A stretch of DNA of 64,000 nt. It comes from Rhynochetos jubatus. Its lineage: Eukaryota > Chordata > Aves > Eurypygiformes > Rhynochetidae. Where the stretch lies: contig CM050653.1 in the NCBI GenBank assembly GCA_027574665.1, positions 10,376,664 through 10,440,663 of the forward strand, read 5' to 3'. Shown here one piece after another: positions 39,297 to 51,900 of the stretch. Made by a program: the position numbers and the translations under genes. The stretch's first letter is position 1. Each line of letters begins with the position of its first letter. The notes below the pieces were generated by a model. That model worked only from the letters and a program-made list of their open reading frames with translations, was not told the origin of the DNA and made no database searches.

Positions 39297-39359
39297 ATGA
39301 GAGGTAATTGCATCTTCCCTAAAGTTCCCTGTGAATTTATGGTGTTCTGGTGTTTTCTT
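39297..39359 (-). CDS. Possible small exon just upstream of the 38954 exon
   Basis: On the minus strand a strong acceptor (ACTCTTTTTTTCAG, its AG at 39361-39360) leads into 21 open codons starting K-K-T-P-E-H-H-K and ending at a GTAAAG donor at 39296. Joined to the block at 38954 the phase fits (0 to 0) and the frame stays open. Five bases on, a better-looking donor GTAAGT (from 39291) would instead put a stop at the joint. The pairing is therefore suggestive and not secure. No family is recognised, and the intron would be about 340 bases. Confidence 0.13.
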
Positions 39360-40830
39360 CTGAAAAAAAGAGTTTATCAAAGTAACACTATGGAAGACAG
39401 AGCCTTTTTTAAATAGCTGTCCATTAACTATAATTTTTGCCATTTTAGCATAATCTTTTGTGATATATCTGACTGTTTTGCCACGGGAATAAGGAATTGT
39501 GAATTGTAAGAGGCTACTGGAAGAAGCAAATAATTTCCAGGAGCTACAGGTACCTCCATATGATGCTCCCTGGTCTGCTGTGTGCCTAGTAACTTCATTT
39601 TTTTAGCTCTAGTTAGTGCGTCTCTTTGTAACATCGCTGGAGATCTAGAGATAAACCAAGCTGTATTCATCATCAGACATTTGATAAGCTTGAAAAAGAG
39701 GGCAGGATAAATGCTATGTACAACCAACTGCATAAATACAGAAAGCAAAATGGCAGCTACCTTCAGAAAACATAATTATCCCTAGAAAAAGGCTTTCCTG
39801 AACCTTGATCCACATTAATCTTTCTTCCACCTCTCAGTCTAGTGCTGGCAGGATTTCCTGGTCTTGTACTTGTGTTTTCTGGAGGCTTTCAGGAGGAGAT
39901 GGAGTGTCGTTGCACAAATAAGAGATAATTATGATTTTAAAAGGAGAAAACTACTGTTCCCTGATATCCAGATGGATGAGACTGTGAGTGAAGAGGATGT
40001 AAACTGAAGGTGAATTTTAACATATTAAGCTAAGATCTGAAAACCTGGGCAGCAGATACAACCAAAATGGACAGACAGTCTTCAGGGATGCCATTCCCAG
40101 GGGTAGCATTATGCCCTTTCCATTTCCAGGAAACAAGATCATTTCAAAACACAATTGCAGCACCCATCAACACCCACTGCCTACTGACCAGGGAGCAGAG
40201 TGGGTGTAGCTGCATGAGCAAAAAGCTGGTTGTCCTTTCATTCTCCAAAATTTAGAAAAAAAGACAGTCATCATTTTGTTCCAACTTTGAGGAAGTGTAG
40301 ATCAGAAACATCCTTTCAAATCCAGTTATGGTAAAAGTTTAATTTAAAAAAAAATCAGCATTTTCTACTGCCTTTCCCTTAAAAAATAAGATGCATAAAC
40401 TAGGAACCTTGAATAAGCTGATATATCTTTTAAATCATCTGGTATTCTGATGCTTGAACTGGCTTCAGAACCATCTTCTTTTTATTTATATTTTCTTTTG
40501 CTGAAGCAAACGAAAAGCAGAAGGCATGATTTTTGAGAGAAAAACAAACAACAGAGATTAAACTTAGGTCTGTGTATTCCACCCGCAATGCCAAAACAAG
40601 CTATCAGATTACTGCATAAAGGGGACTAAAGGCGTGACCTATACATTTATTCTTGCTCATGCTTTTCACTGTTCTGTTGGTTTTTATTGCAAGGCTTAAT
40701 TAAAATTAATAGCAAGTCAGGCTGGCTTCAGCTTGTTTGGAAACACTACAGAACAATTGGATTGTATCTCCACCTACTGTTAGCACTGTTATCTTGAGAA
40801 GGGTACATCTACGGCATTTTAAAGCACTGA

Positions 40831-40970
40831 CACGTGTGCAGCTCTAGGATACAAGCTGGACAGGTCATGAGCAAGAAAACAGCGGGGGGAATCGATGGTG
40901 AGCGTTTAGTTTTAGCCAAATCCCGTATCTTATTGCTGCTATAAAAGGGCTGCAGCTGAGAGCTTTGAGC
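40831..40970 (+). promoter_or_regulatory. TATA-box and E-box pocket, possible promoter
   Basis: A consensus TATAAAAG lies at 40940-40947, preceded at 40831-40836 by a CACGTG E-box. GC-containing sequence (CTGCAGCTGAGAGC) follows where a start site would fall, about 30 bases on. Two short frames follow, with ATGs near 41017 and at 41092. Neither encodes a recognisable protein. TATA-like strings are frequent by chance in AT-rich DNA, so the call is tentative. Confidence 0.12.
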
Positions 40971-41835
40971 TGCTTCTGTTTACTGTTTCCTTTCTTGTCT
41001 CAAAGTCAGGTGCATTCATGCAAAAGGAGCAAAGAGCCTTTCCTCTGATTTCCATAGATTACTTTGGAGATTTTTCTCCTGCTTTGTATCTATGGGGAAG
41101 TTTCTTGTGAAGTTGGGGCTCACAGAGGCACCAGCATGCTTTGAAGTGCATAGTTTAAACACACTTCAGAAAAGGTTTCTCAGGAACAACCCTGCATTTC
41201 ACATTAATGAAAAGCTTTCCTCTGAGATTATGCAGATTTCCCTGCAGATTCTATCTAACAACATGTGGATTACATCTTGCCATCTCTAAATATCCCTTTT
41301 TTTGTCCTTGGGCTAGAGTAACCCCAGGAGTTTGGTGCCACTGCAACAACCACTTCTCAGGCACTGAGTTGCGGAGGGCTTTTCCCAACTCTGAATTAGA
41401 CATCTTGGGGTAAGAAAAGGGCCAGACTGAAGGGTTCACAGCAACCACCTCACTGGATCTGCCCAACACAGCCAGTACAAGATGTCAAATACTTGCATAT
41501 GGCTTCAGCACTGCCTCATTCAGCAACTCACTTGCACAGAGGCACCTATTTACATTGAGCGTTCACGTAGCTAAACCCTTTCTTTAAATAAGCAAAGGAG
41601 GTTTGGTCTTTCCAAAGGCCAAGGGCAAGATGATAGTGCCCCTTTTCATCTAACAGTGCAGTAATTAGAGCAGCTGTCTACATGAAGTAGGCCCCTACCT
41701 TGATCAAACAGCTCCTCCACCTAAGGGAGCAGGACTCGTCCCTCCTGCCGGACCGCTGAAGCCACCGGAGCTGGGGTTTCCCACTGAGGCCTCTCTCAGT
41801 CCATTCTGTTGGAACTCTGTCTCTTTGGATGGCCC

Positions 41836-41860
41836 AATAAAATATTCATTGGGCCGGAGA
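41836..41860. repeat. GGCCCAAT/ATTGGGCC inverted repeat
   Basis: GGCCCAAT and its exact complement ATTGGGCC flank a 9-base AT spacer AAAATATTC, so two inverted CCAAT boxes face each other. It lies inside the GC- and CpG-richer pocket at about 41700-42030. It could be a paired NF-Y-type site or a chance palindrome. Coordinates are good to a base or two. Confidence 0.6.
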
Positions 41861-44800
41861 GTGAGTGTCACATCGTAGCTTGGTAGCTGTGGCAGTCCCC
41901 AGGGAGAGATTCCCAGCTCTGCTCTGACGAATGTTGAAGCATTTTCTATGCAGTATTTACGGGAACAAAGATGTGACAGCAGCCAGTTCCACACACAGCC
42001 CGGAGGGGCCGGGCATGTGGGTCAAGTGCTGCAATGGAGAAGATGGATTTGACTTTGCATCTTGAGTCTGGGGTGCAGGTTAAGTTAACCTGTATGCCCC
42101 AAGGGAAGAGTTTTCTACCATCCCATGGGACTTGCCTGCAGCTCTCAGCTGGAGGAAATGGTTCCTAGGAAGCCTTTTTTAATTACTGGACCATGGCCGG
42201 AAAAACAAGCTCTCAGGAAAGACGGGATTAAGGTTTCCTACTCAGCTGAGTCTTGCCCCATACACGTATTTTGAATTTCTGTTTTTCTAGAAGACTCCTC
42301 TTCACTCAGGGCACAGAGTGGCCAGTCGTTTTCGTCCTTGGCCATTGGCCTTATTTACCTCACATTACACAGAGCCTTCTGTGATGCCAGCTGCCAGCTG
42401 TAAGGATAGATCAATAATGTCTAGTATTTTCATTTCCTTCTTTGCTACTCATTATTCCAATATACAAACACTCCAAAACTTTAATGAATTTCATATCCTG
42501 CTTAGGACATGAGTGGGTATTGTTCCCTCCATAAAAAGCGGATTTGAGGCAGGGAGATTTATGTCGAAAAGTAGTCATTAATTTTGGGTACCTACTCTGA
42601 GCTCTCTGTATTATGTAGCATTTCAAATATTCACACACGCTCTCCAGTTCCTACATTTGTTGCCACACCTATGGGCCAAGTGCTACACAGAGGGTCTTGT
42701 ATATATGGAAAATGAGAAAGAAATAACAAACTCTGACAAAACTGGTGTAAGAAAATTACCCAACTACATATAAAGACTATCTTATAAAATTAAACAAAAA
42801 AAGTGCTGTTAACCAAGAGAGTCTTCTGTCTCATTCACTCTGTGCTATCTGACTTACTTACCAAATGAGATAGTGGCTTCTTAACCACTTCCTTTACCAC
42901 AAAGTCCTAGTTCATTGCCAGACCTGACCCTTTCTGCAGATGAATGAAGCAGGATTATGTAATTAAAGATTCCACCTCAATGCCCATGGAAAAGTGGGGC
43001 AAAGTAAGGGTGTGCAAACAATGTAATTCAGGCGTTAAATTTTGAGGGCTTAACTTTGCAATCTTTTGCAAAGAAAATGTTTCAGAATAAAAAATGACAT
43101 CGACAAGATTTTGGTTTTAAAAAAATATTAATACCCTTCCCTCCGTAATTTGAATTTGTTTTCATATTGTCACTAATATAGCTCATCACAGAACTCAATA
43201 TCCATCATCCATATCTCTACCCTTTGAGTTACTGGAATAAAGTAAGGTAGTGAAGGAGAGGAAAAGTGTTACCATTGCTTCCACATCCCTGTGCTGATTC
43301 AGGGGGACTCTCAGACAAAAAAGCAGTGACTTCAGACCACACGGTGAAGGAAGGTACTCTACACAAAGCTGTTGTCATTACTGTCTTCCAAATCTGAACC
43401 CATCTTTTTCCCAGCGCCGTGTTCTTTGCCTACCCAGTCCCAGACTAGTAAGTCCCTCTGCTAGAAAGTTTCTCTCCACAGCTGTTTTGGCTGTAGCTCC
43501 CCCAGCCACTTCCTCTGGAGCCGCATGTACGTATCACCCCTGGTTGGCCCTGGAGACGGTACCTGTACCAAGAAGTCTTCCCTGATACCCTCCCAAAATC
43601 TTCTTGACTTCTGTCCTGTGGCACTGCTGATGCAGCAAGTGTCAGGGAGGTTAAAGTCCCTTCTGTGACCCAGGTCTGTGTTACAGACGTTTCCTTAAAT
43701 CCTTTAGAATAGGTCTCTTCCACTTCTCACTCCGATCATGTGCTCTGTAACAAACTCCCTGCATCATGATCCACAAGCTCGCAACCAGCTTTTTGTCCAT
43801 CCTATACACCTGTCCATCCACAGGGGTGAATTCAGATGCTAAAATGCCACAAGTTTCTTCAGGGCATGTGCAAAACACACATATACGCAGATTTATAACT
43901 GCTTTGGAAAAGATTTCCTGGGTCTCTATAGAAAAAGAGCTCATAAGGCAAATCTTTGTCAAATGGCTCCCACTGCCCGTCAGCACTGAGCAAAGGTAGA
44001 AGGGGTGAAATTGAAAGTGAAATAAAAAAGAACCATAATTTTTTGTCACTGATTTAAGGTTCATTTTCCCCAGTGCAGCGTCAGAAATGACTGAGTTGTT
44101 TGTGCTGTAATTTTCCTAAGAAAATTCAGCCAGAGGCAGAGAGGAGATGCTAGAAATTTTCAAATGATTAAAGTTTGTGGCTGAAATTTCTAACAGGAAT
44201 TGCCAAGAAACTTTAATGGTTGGTAATGCTGTCCAACCTTGCCGCTAGGCATAAGCTATAAACAAAACACCTAAGAAAGATATTTTAGAATGCCTAGATG
44301 GGACATCTTTTCACCATACCTCGAATGTTACCATGAATATAAGGTGTTCTGTACCTCCATCAAAGGTGCCTTTTATCTTCCTAAGAGAAAACACACAGCA
44401 TACAAATGTATCCTCTGTTCTGCTTCCAAAAGCAGAAAAACTTAAGAAAACAACTTTAAAAAATGAGCAAATACTCAATGTAAGTGCACAGGCTTGAGCT
44501 CATGTGCTGCACTGTTTCATATTCAAGTGAATTCATTTAGGAAGTAGTTTTGATAACTTTCTGTTCTTCTGGCAGAGACAGCTAGCTTAATGGAAGACTG
44601 GAGTACATGTTAAGCATTAAGCGATACTTATGTCAGTCCCGAAATAAAAAAGGACACTTCCTGAATTTTGTGGGGCCCTGATATCAGGCAGGTCTTTAGT
44701 ACGAATATCATAATGGGGTTATGTTTTTTGGCTCAAAAGAGGTGCAAACCTTGCTTTCTGTTTCTTGGTTATGCTTTCTGGGTTCTCTCTTTTAAATTAA

Positions 44801-45854
44801 GGCTGTGATTAACTTTGATGTGTCTATCAACACCAGATCATAGGCTTACTTATCCAGGACTGCTGGGAAGCTGAAATGTTTTAATGATAGACTAGAAATG
44901 AGAAAAACATTAAAGGAAAAAAAATACTAAGGTCTCAATAAGATAACATTACATAAAAGCCTTCTTCTGAGATGCCCCTGTACACCTCAAACACCCATTC
45001 AAAGCCAGACATGAACCTTAAACATCAGCGTTGCTAAGTAGTCTGTCAGCTGTTGACTACCATTTATATCGTGAATATGATGTGAATTGAATGACTAATA
45101 GTCCAAAATTCTGGATCTTTGCTAGAAGATTACTAGACGATTACTAGATTATGAAGGTAAAACCTAATTATCACATTAACTTTTTTCTGATCTTATCCAA
45201 GTAACAATGAACTTTAAATAATTTTTTGTGAGAAATTAAAAAAAAGTAGCATGGATCTATCAAAGTCTCCTGGAACATGTATTCCTGACTGACTGCAGCA
45301 AAACATGAATTATATTCACCAAGAGTTATTTTAATAGCCCTAGGAGTCAGTTTTATCTGCAAAACACTTTTTGAAAAGCTAAAAAAGCTAATGCTGGTAG
45401 AAAAAGGTATTTTGTGTCTCGAAAATGATACAAAACTAATGATAACATTATTAGAACAGACTGTTGTTGTTTGTAATTTGTAGTAGGCAGCCTCATGGTA
45501 TCTCCCAATGTGTAAGGCAGGACATCCTCCTCCTGCAGCCCTCTGCTCTAAAGCTGATTCAGAGGTATGTGCTGGAGCCAGGTGTCTGTGGGAAACACGA
45601 GTCCTTAAGAAAACCCGCCTTGTTCTCAGGAAAAAAATCCTACTTAAAAGAGCCCTTCCCCTGACATCGTAATTGTAATTTCAAATGTGTATGGGATATC
45701 TCCTTTTATGTTTTCCGCTGATTGTGCTGGTGTTCGCACAAGAGGCAGAAGAATGTTGTGTTATTGCAAACAACTTTAAGCTTGATGTATATAATTCATT
45801 TTTAATAAGGACAACTACACGTTTTCCTTTAGAAATGTATTTAAAAGAGCCTGT

Positions 45855-45912
45855 AATAAACTGCATGCTACAAAGCAAGGCTATTTATAGGCAAAAAAAA
45901 AAAAAAAAAAAA
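45855..45912 (+). repeat. Poly(A) tract behind a polyadenylation signal
   Basis: AATAAA (45855-45860) is followed 32 bases later by a pure A20 tract (45893-45912). This arrangement matches the 3' end of a polyadenylated transcript copied into DNA. The upstream sequence from about 45690 has an open frame with a hydrophobic start (M-G-Y-L-L-L-C-F-P-L), but no family is recognised. I could not find a clear flanking target-site duplication. A simple A-run expanded by slippage is an equally fair explanation. Confidence 0.35.
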
Positions 45913-48900
45913 TCCAACTATGCTGTTTTCAAAGGCATTGCTTAAGCAGGTGTATACTAAAAAGCTGAGTTTGTTTGTTCACAAAAGCCTATAGATTTTC
46001 ACTAGTAATTCAGAAATTTGGTGTGCATGTAGGTGGGCTTAAAAGCAGCAAGTATACAATATTTCCATATCAAAAAAATGATATGAAAGATTGCTCCTGT
46101 AAAATGCAAAAAAGCAACAGCTTTCCCTATAAATAGTGATCCTGTCTTCAGAAACAAGGTTTCAAGATTACTTTATTGAAAGTGGAGGTAGGAGAAGAAG
46201 GATCTCAACTGAGATGCTCAGCTAAGAGTGCTTAGTGTGGCATTTCAGTCCTACCACTTTGAAAGCTGCCCCTGTATTTTCCAAAACCGAAGCACTCTGC
46301 TTTCAGTTCCAGCGTAACGGTGGGAACAGTAGTCCTGGGGTTCACAGGTTCCACAGAGGCTGTAGGGTACAGTGGTTTATGCCATGCAATTGTGTCCTTC
46401 CATTCTGCTGATACCAGCAATGAAAAATATGCTTGAACAACCAGACATGGACCAGGAGTTGAGGTTTGGATGTTGATGCAGAGAGAAGCCTGGTGTTACT
46501 GCATTTCTGCCTTAGATCCTGCCCATCAACCCCAGGGCTCCTCAGGGCTGGTTGGGATCTCATCCTCTGACAAGTGTGAAAAATGGAGGAAAACCATTGA
46601 GGGAAACCAGCCCTTCATGGTGACCCATGCCACTCAGGCTGGGGTGACTTCTTCAGCGGTCCATCCCTTGCTACAGAAGTAAGAATGTGGAAATAAAAAA
46701 GATAGGTACATTGTCAGAGTAAGCCAGTTTGTCCCTTCTTGTGATCAAAGAAATGAGAAATTTCTTACTGCTATGCTACTTTGGATGTCCCCCATTATAA
46801 TGATGGCGTAATATACTCCAGAATCCTCTTGTCTTTGGTTCCTGTCATTTGATGCCTGGGCTTCACCTGCTGCATGCCATGCTTGTGTGCAATTCATTCA
46901 CAGTAGGTCTATACATGATACAGGAGGCCAGCAAAAGTGCATCAGGTTCCTTGGATGTTTCAAGAAGTAGTCGAGACATCCATTGTGGCATTCAGAACCC
47001 ATTTAAATTGGGCTGCTATCAAGAATAACAGAATAACACAAGTTTAATAGTGAAAGATGACTCATGCGTTAAACTCTACTCTTAAAAAACGTACCTTACA
47101 TATGTGGCCTGTATCCTGATGTGCATTTTTACATTGTGTTTTCAGAAGTAAGAGGATTTTTGTTAGGTTGATCAGAGCAGCTGTACTTTTTGAAATGGCT
47201 TATACTGTAGCTGTACTTTACACTACACTAATGGACTTCTCTGATGCAGCAGTCCTAATCCATCTGGGTCACTATGGATGGCTACCTTTCTGTAAACTGG
47301 AGATAGTTTTGTTCCCAATTTAAACATGGATGTGGATGAACATTAGTGATGGCCAACCTGAAATTCCAGAGGTGCAGATTGGTTTGAAAAGGACCCACAC
47401 ATTTGCTTACACAACTGTAACTGCAAATGATCTCAGGAAGAGAAAAGCCTCTCATGATTCTTTTAGTACTTCATGTGTCCAGCAAAAAGTCAACGCACAG
47501 ATGCAGGAAGTGTAAGAGAACGAAAACCCATTGTTCAAATGACTATTTGAATATTATTAATCTTCTGTTCAAGTTTTGGGTTACATCAGTCTGCAAGGTG
47601 AAGGAGTATCTACAATTGTTACTGGGTTCCTTATTCATCCTTCTATTAAAATAAGGCTGGAGCTGTCGGAGAATGTGTTGACGGTTTTTCCATGCTGCTT
47701 GTCTATATAGTTTCAAGGATGTGTTATGTTGCTCTGGAAGTACCTTCTCGTATATATCCATGAAACTTATAAAACTTGCAGCATTCTCTGAGGGCAGTAA
47801 CTCATTTTCTCAGCACTGAACATACTCAGCACAGTACTATTATTATTGCTTACCCTATAGCATCCTCCTGTCCACATACACAGTTGGTTTACTGAAGAAG
47901 AGGTATTAGGTAACCTAACCAAGGGCATACATGGTGGTAAAGACCTAGGAATTTGCTCAGGAGGCTTGTAGGCACATACAAACTGGGAAATGGAGTGAGA
48001 GAGGAAGAAAGCAGGGGGTGATGTGGTTGAAGTGGTTCTGAGCAGCGCAGTGCAAACTACTATGTTGCCACAGCATCCCAGCCATGCCATGGGGAAGCAC
48101 TTCTGTGTAAATCTGAGCTGCAAACAACTTCGCTTTTAATGTGATAAAAAAGAGGAATTATGTGGATGTAGAGATGCGTCATAGGTTACAGGCCTTTGGG
48201 CAGTCCTTGATACCCATCATCACCCAGCTGTCATCAGATACCATGCAGAATAATTTCCTTTTTTTAAATTATTCTTTATGAAATACACTGTTGCTCTGAT
48301 TTCTAAACCACTGAGGATAATGACTGTCACAGAAGAGCATGTATAATATGTCTTTTTTCTACATTAACCAAACTGACTATTGATTTATTTAATTTGTATT
48401 GATTTATTGATAGGTTTTTGTGGGTTTTTTATTTGTTGGTGGTCCTTGAATATATCTGCCCACAGTGCTATAAAGTCGTAAGAGGGATCACTATTTAATC
48501 CTATCATATTTGAGTCAAATCATGAGATCATATAAATAAAGTAGATCAATTGACTTCCAAACACCTTAATTTAGGAATCAAGACATAAGCTTTTTCTCAG
48601 AGAGCCAGTGAGAAGAGATAGCCTGTAGGAACTGTCTCCATACAGTGAAAGAATGTATTTGTCATGGCCCCAGCCTTCTGAAAGACAAAGCATGATTTGA
48701 TCACTTTTGGAAACAAGAAACATAATTTAAAAAAAAAAGTTTGAAATGTCTTTCAGGAATAATGTTGACTGTGACTTCAAGAGAATCCTGTTTGCCTTCT
48801 TGCCAATAAATGCCTTATATAAGAGCAAGGCGTAATTATGGCTTTTTTTCCCCTCTGTCTTTCCTCCAAATCTCTCATAAATTTTCTTTCTTCAGAAATA

Positions 48901-51900
48901 GTAGCCAAGCAGTTTTTTGCCAAAGAGACAGAAACAGAAAATCTATGCTACTTCTTTTTTTGAATTTTTCAAGTTAACTACAACATTTGGTCTTACCTCA
49001 TTACCTCCTGTAAGTATAACTTTTTATGAATGGCTGAAAACAGAAGAGTGCAATTGCAAAAAAGGCATCCAATAGAAGGACATATTTCTGCTTTGATCAG
49101 AGTATTGAGTCTGACACAGCCTTTTGGGGGGTGCAGGTAAAGTACTGCAAACAATTCATATTGGTTATTCAATATAAAAGATGGGTGAAATATCCACATT
49201 ATGACTAAAAATACTTCTAAAGAGATCAAAGATACAGGCACCTGGTTAGTAAAAGATAGTAAAAGTTACTATCAGTTGTAAGTAAAGGTGATGGCAAGCT
49301 CTGGGCACTCCAAATCCATTTCTGACCTTGGTTGTCAGGTCAGTGACAACCAGCACCCATACTCTTGGAGTTTTCTGGACTGACAGATTTTGCTGCTGCC
49401 TCATGTATTATTCAATACAAGGCAGGACTGAATGAAATAGATTTAAAAGATCCCTTAAAAAGAAAAAACACGACAGAAAAATAAAGGTTAACCAGAGAAC
49501 CTGATATTTTTTTTTTCCCTACAACGTATTAAAACAATTGCAGCTTTCATAGAGCTGGAGGTATCTTTACTTGTTATTACAGGAACACCTTCGATTTTGC
49601 ACATTTCTCCATGCTGACTTGCTGTCCGCAGGGTGCTTGTAGAACAGCATATGGTACAGCGTGGACATTTTTTCCCTAGTAGAGAAGCCTAGTACAGCTT
49701 TGGCAAGCAAGCATTTTAATGTTCAACAGAAAGCCTGAGAGTTTATTTTCTACAGTGGTCCAATTAAAGTTACCCTACAACTCCCAGAGTCCTTCTGTTC
49801 TCTGACCTGACACAACTGTCAGGAAATTGGAAATGCGTACTCAATTAGATCGATAGCAGATTGTCTTAAAAACACACGCGCATCCAACATACTCTAGATG
49901 GTATTATTCTCTTCAATAAGGTCTGTGAGCCAGTTCCATGCTTCCCTTACATAAAGGCCCTTCTCAATTAATTTCTATTTAGACATCTTGTCTGGTGTTG
50001 ATTATTAAATGAAATTGCTTTTACACTACAAAGATGATACAGAATATGCATATGAATCCATCACAAAAACTTGATATACCAAGCATACAAATACATACTA
50101 AGATACAAAGCCTTTGTCCAAGTATGTGCAATACAGAGTGTAAAAACTAGATGCATTTTTGCATCTAGTTTTGTATTTCTGTGTTTTGTGAAACATTCTC
50201 ATCTATAGGTCTCTAAAAACACCCACACGAGCTTCACCTAATGTGTACAGGCAGCAGCATATTGCCATTGCAGCTGACAGGAGTCTCATTTGCTAAAAGT
50301 CAAATGTGTATTACAAAGCTGAGATTTCTCAGCATCTGAAGGATGCAGGCTACGAGATAATTGGGATGCAGTTAAACTGGGAATTTGGAAATTAAGTTCT
50401 ATTCAAACTTGTATTCCCACTGATCTTTTTTTTTTCCCTGACTCTTTGAGACCATCATGCTGATGTATGGGATTGATGATACATGGGATCCTACTTTTGT
50501 GTATATAGGTGCAGACCCAGAGAACTCTATACAAGAAATCACACTAATAGAATCGAAGACCAGCTGGCAATACATGTTGGGCAAAAAGGGAAGATGTGAC
50601 AACTTCAGCTAAGCCAACAGACAGAATCACTTGATTTCGTCTCTGCACATCTTTAAAATCATGCTCTGTGAACATTGTTATGACAGGGAAAAACAAAAAT
50701 TTTTTCCCTGTAAAATTAAATGTCACTCTTGATAGCATAATATCTGAAACATCATCTTTCCAAGTCCACACCAATACTTTACACAGAAAATTAAACTCTC
50801 TCTCTGTTTATTGAGTGGATAATGCAGTCTTCGAATGTGTGAGAACCCCTGCTAGGTGAGAAATTAAAAAAGAAGCACTATAAAGTCTAATGGTATGTAT
50901 GAAATACAAAAAAGAGAGAAAAAGGTAACTTAATTGGTAATCAGAAGAAATCATAAAACTAATCATGCAATTAATGTCTTAAAAAGCCAGCCTATGAGGT
51001 GTGTATAATTACCAGAAAACAATGCAGTGATGGTTTCAAGGATTAATGAATTAATGATTGTTGGGGGGAGGAGGATTTGGTCTCCAATTTTATTTGTTAG
51101 CTTTAAATCCATGCTAAACTGTTACTTTGCTTTGTTTACAGGAAATGCCCTCACCTTACACACAGAATTTATCTTTAAAATTAGTGGGGTTTAATATCGA
51201 GTTTTAAATGCTTTCCTTGAGAGACACACAGATATGTTTCTTTTTCCTTCATATAGCCCCCCATCCTCCCCTCTTGTTCATGAAAATAGAAGACTCTTAG
51301 CAAGGGAAAGAGTTTGGACAGCACATACATCAAAATGACACAAAGCCTAGAGAAATTCAACAATTGCAGGAATAAATTAACAAATATGTTAACATACATA
51401 AATATTTTTATTTTCAAAATGTAAAGTGCTACACCACATATTATCAACTGTCCTTTGTTTTGTACACACATTAAAAACGAAATTTGTGTTCTGGTGCTGA
51501 ATGCTAATTTACTGATGATCTTGTATATCAAGATGTTAATTTGTTGATAAAAGGAGGTGATAGAAAATTACAAATGATTTAAGACTGCTCTACATCAAAA
51601 CATAAGCATTCCTTTGATTTAGTTGCCAACTACAAAGATTTCAAACCATCCTATGGTAAACATTGGTCTGTTCATTTTAGGTTTTTTTCTCATACGGTTC
51701 AAATACGTGCATCTGCTGCTAGATGCGATGGCAACGCATGACGAGTGGAAGGCGGATGAAAGGACCGGGTTTTTTTGTAAGATCACACGCTTGTAATTCA
51801 ACAACCTTCAAGGAAGGGCTGAGAGGATGGCCCATTTGTGAAGTAGACCTGGGCTACCAAACACTAACACAGCCCCCCCATGACTCCATTGTCCATTTGT

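Larger units (their letters stand above)
39360..45854. other. Non-coding stretch, two GC-richer pockets
   Basis: No recognisable gene. A TATA-like pocket lies near 40831-40970, and a GC- and CpG-richer pocket lies at about 41700-42030. A further GC-rich pocket (about 43445-43720) has an open minus-strand frame of 92 codons without a recognised domain. Small repeats include an 11-base tandem GATTACTAGA repeat at 45128-45149 and a 10-bp inverted repeat ATTAAAGTTT/AAACTTTAAT at 44167-44217. Confidence 0.5.

Noticed and set aside
39360..39527. Upstream extension of the mini-exon as one longer open frame
   Set aside because: A strong acceptor (ACTCTTTTTTTCAG) lies inside the frame, and the extension is AT-rich and CpG-poor. 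It is more likely intron that happens to be open.
43445..43723. 92-codon minus frame with balanced composition
   Set aside because: It begins at a GTG rather than an ATG, follows closely after a stop, has no family match I recognise and overlaps another open minus frame. It is too ambiguous to call.
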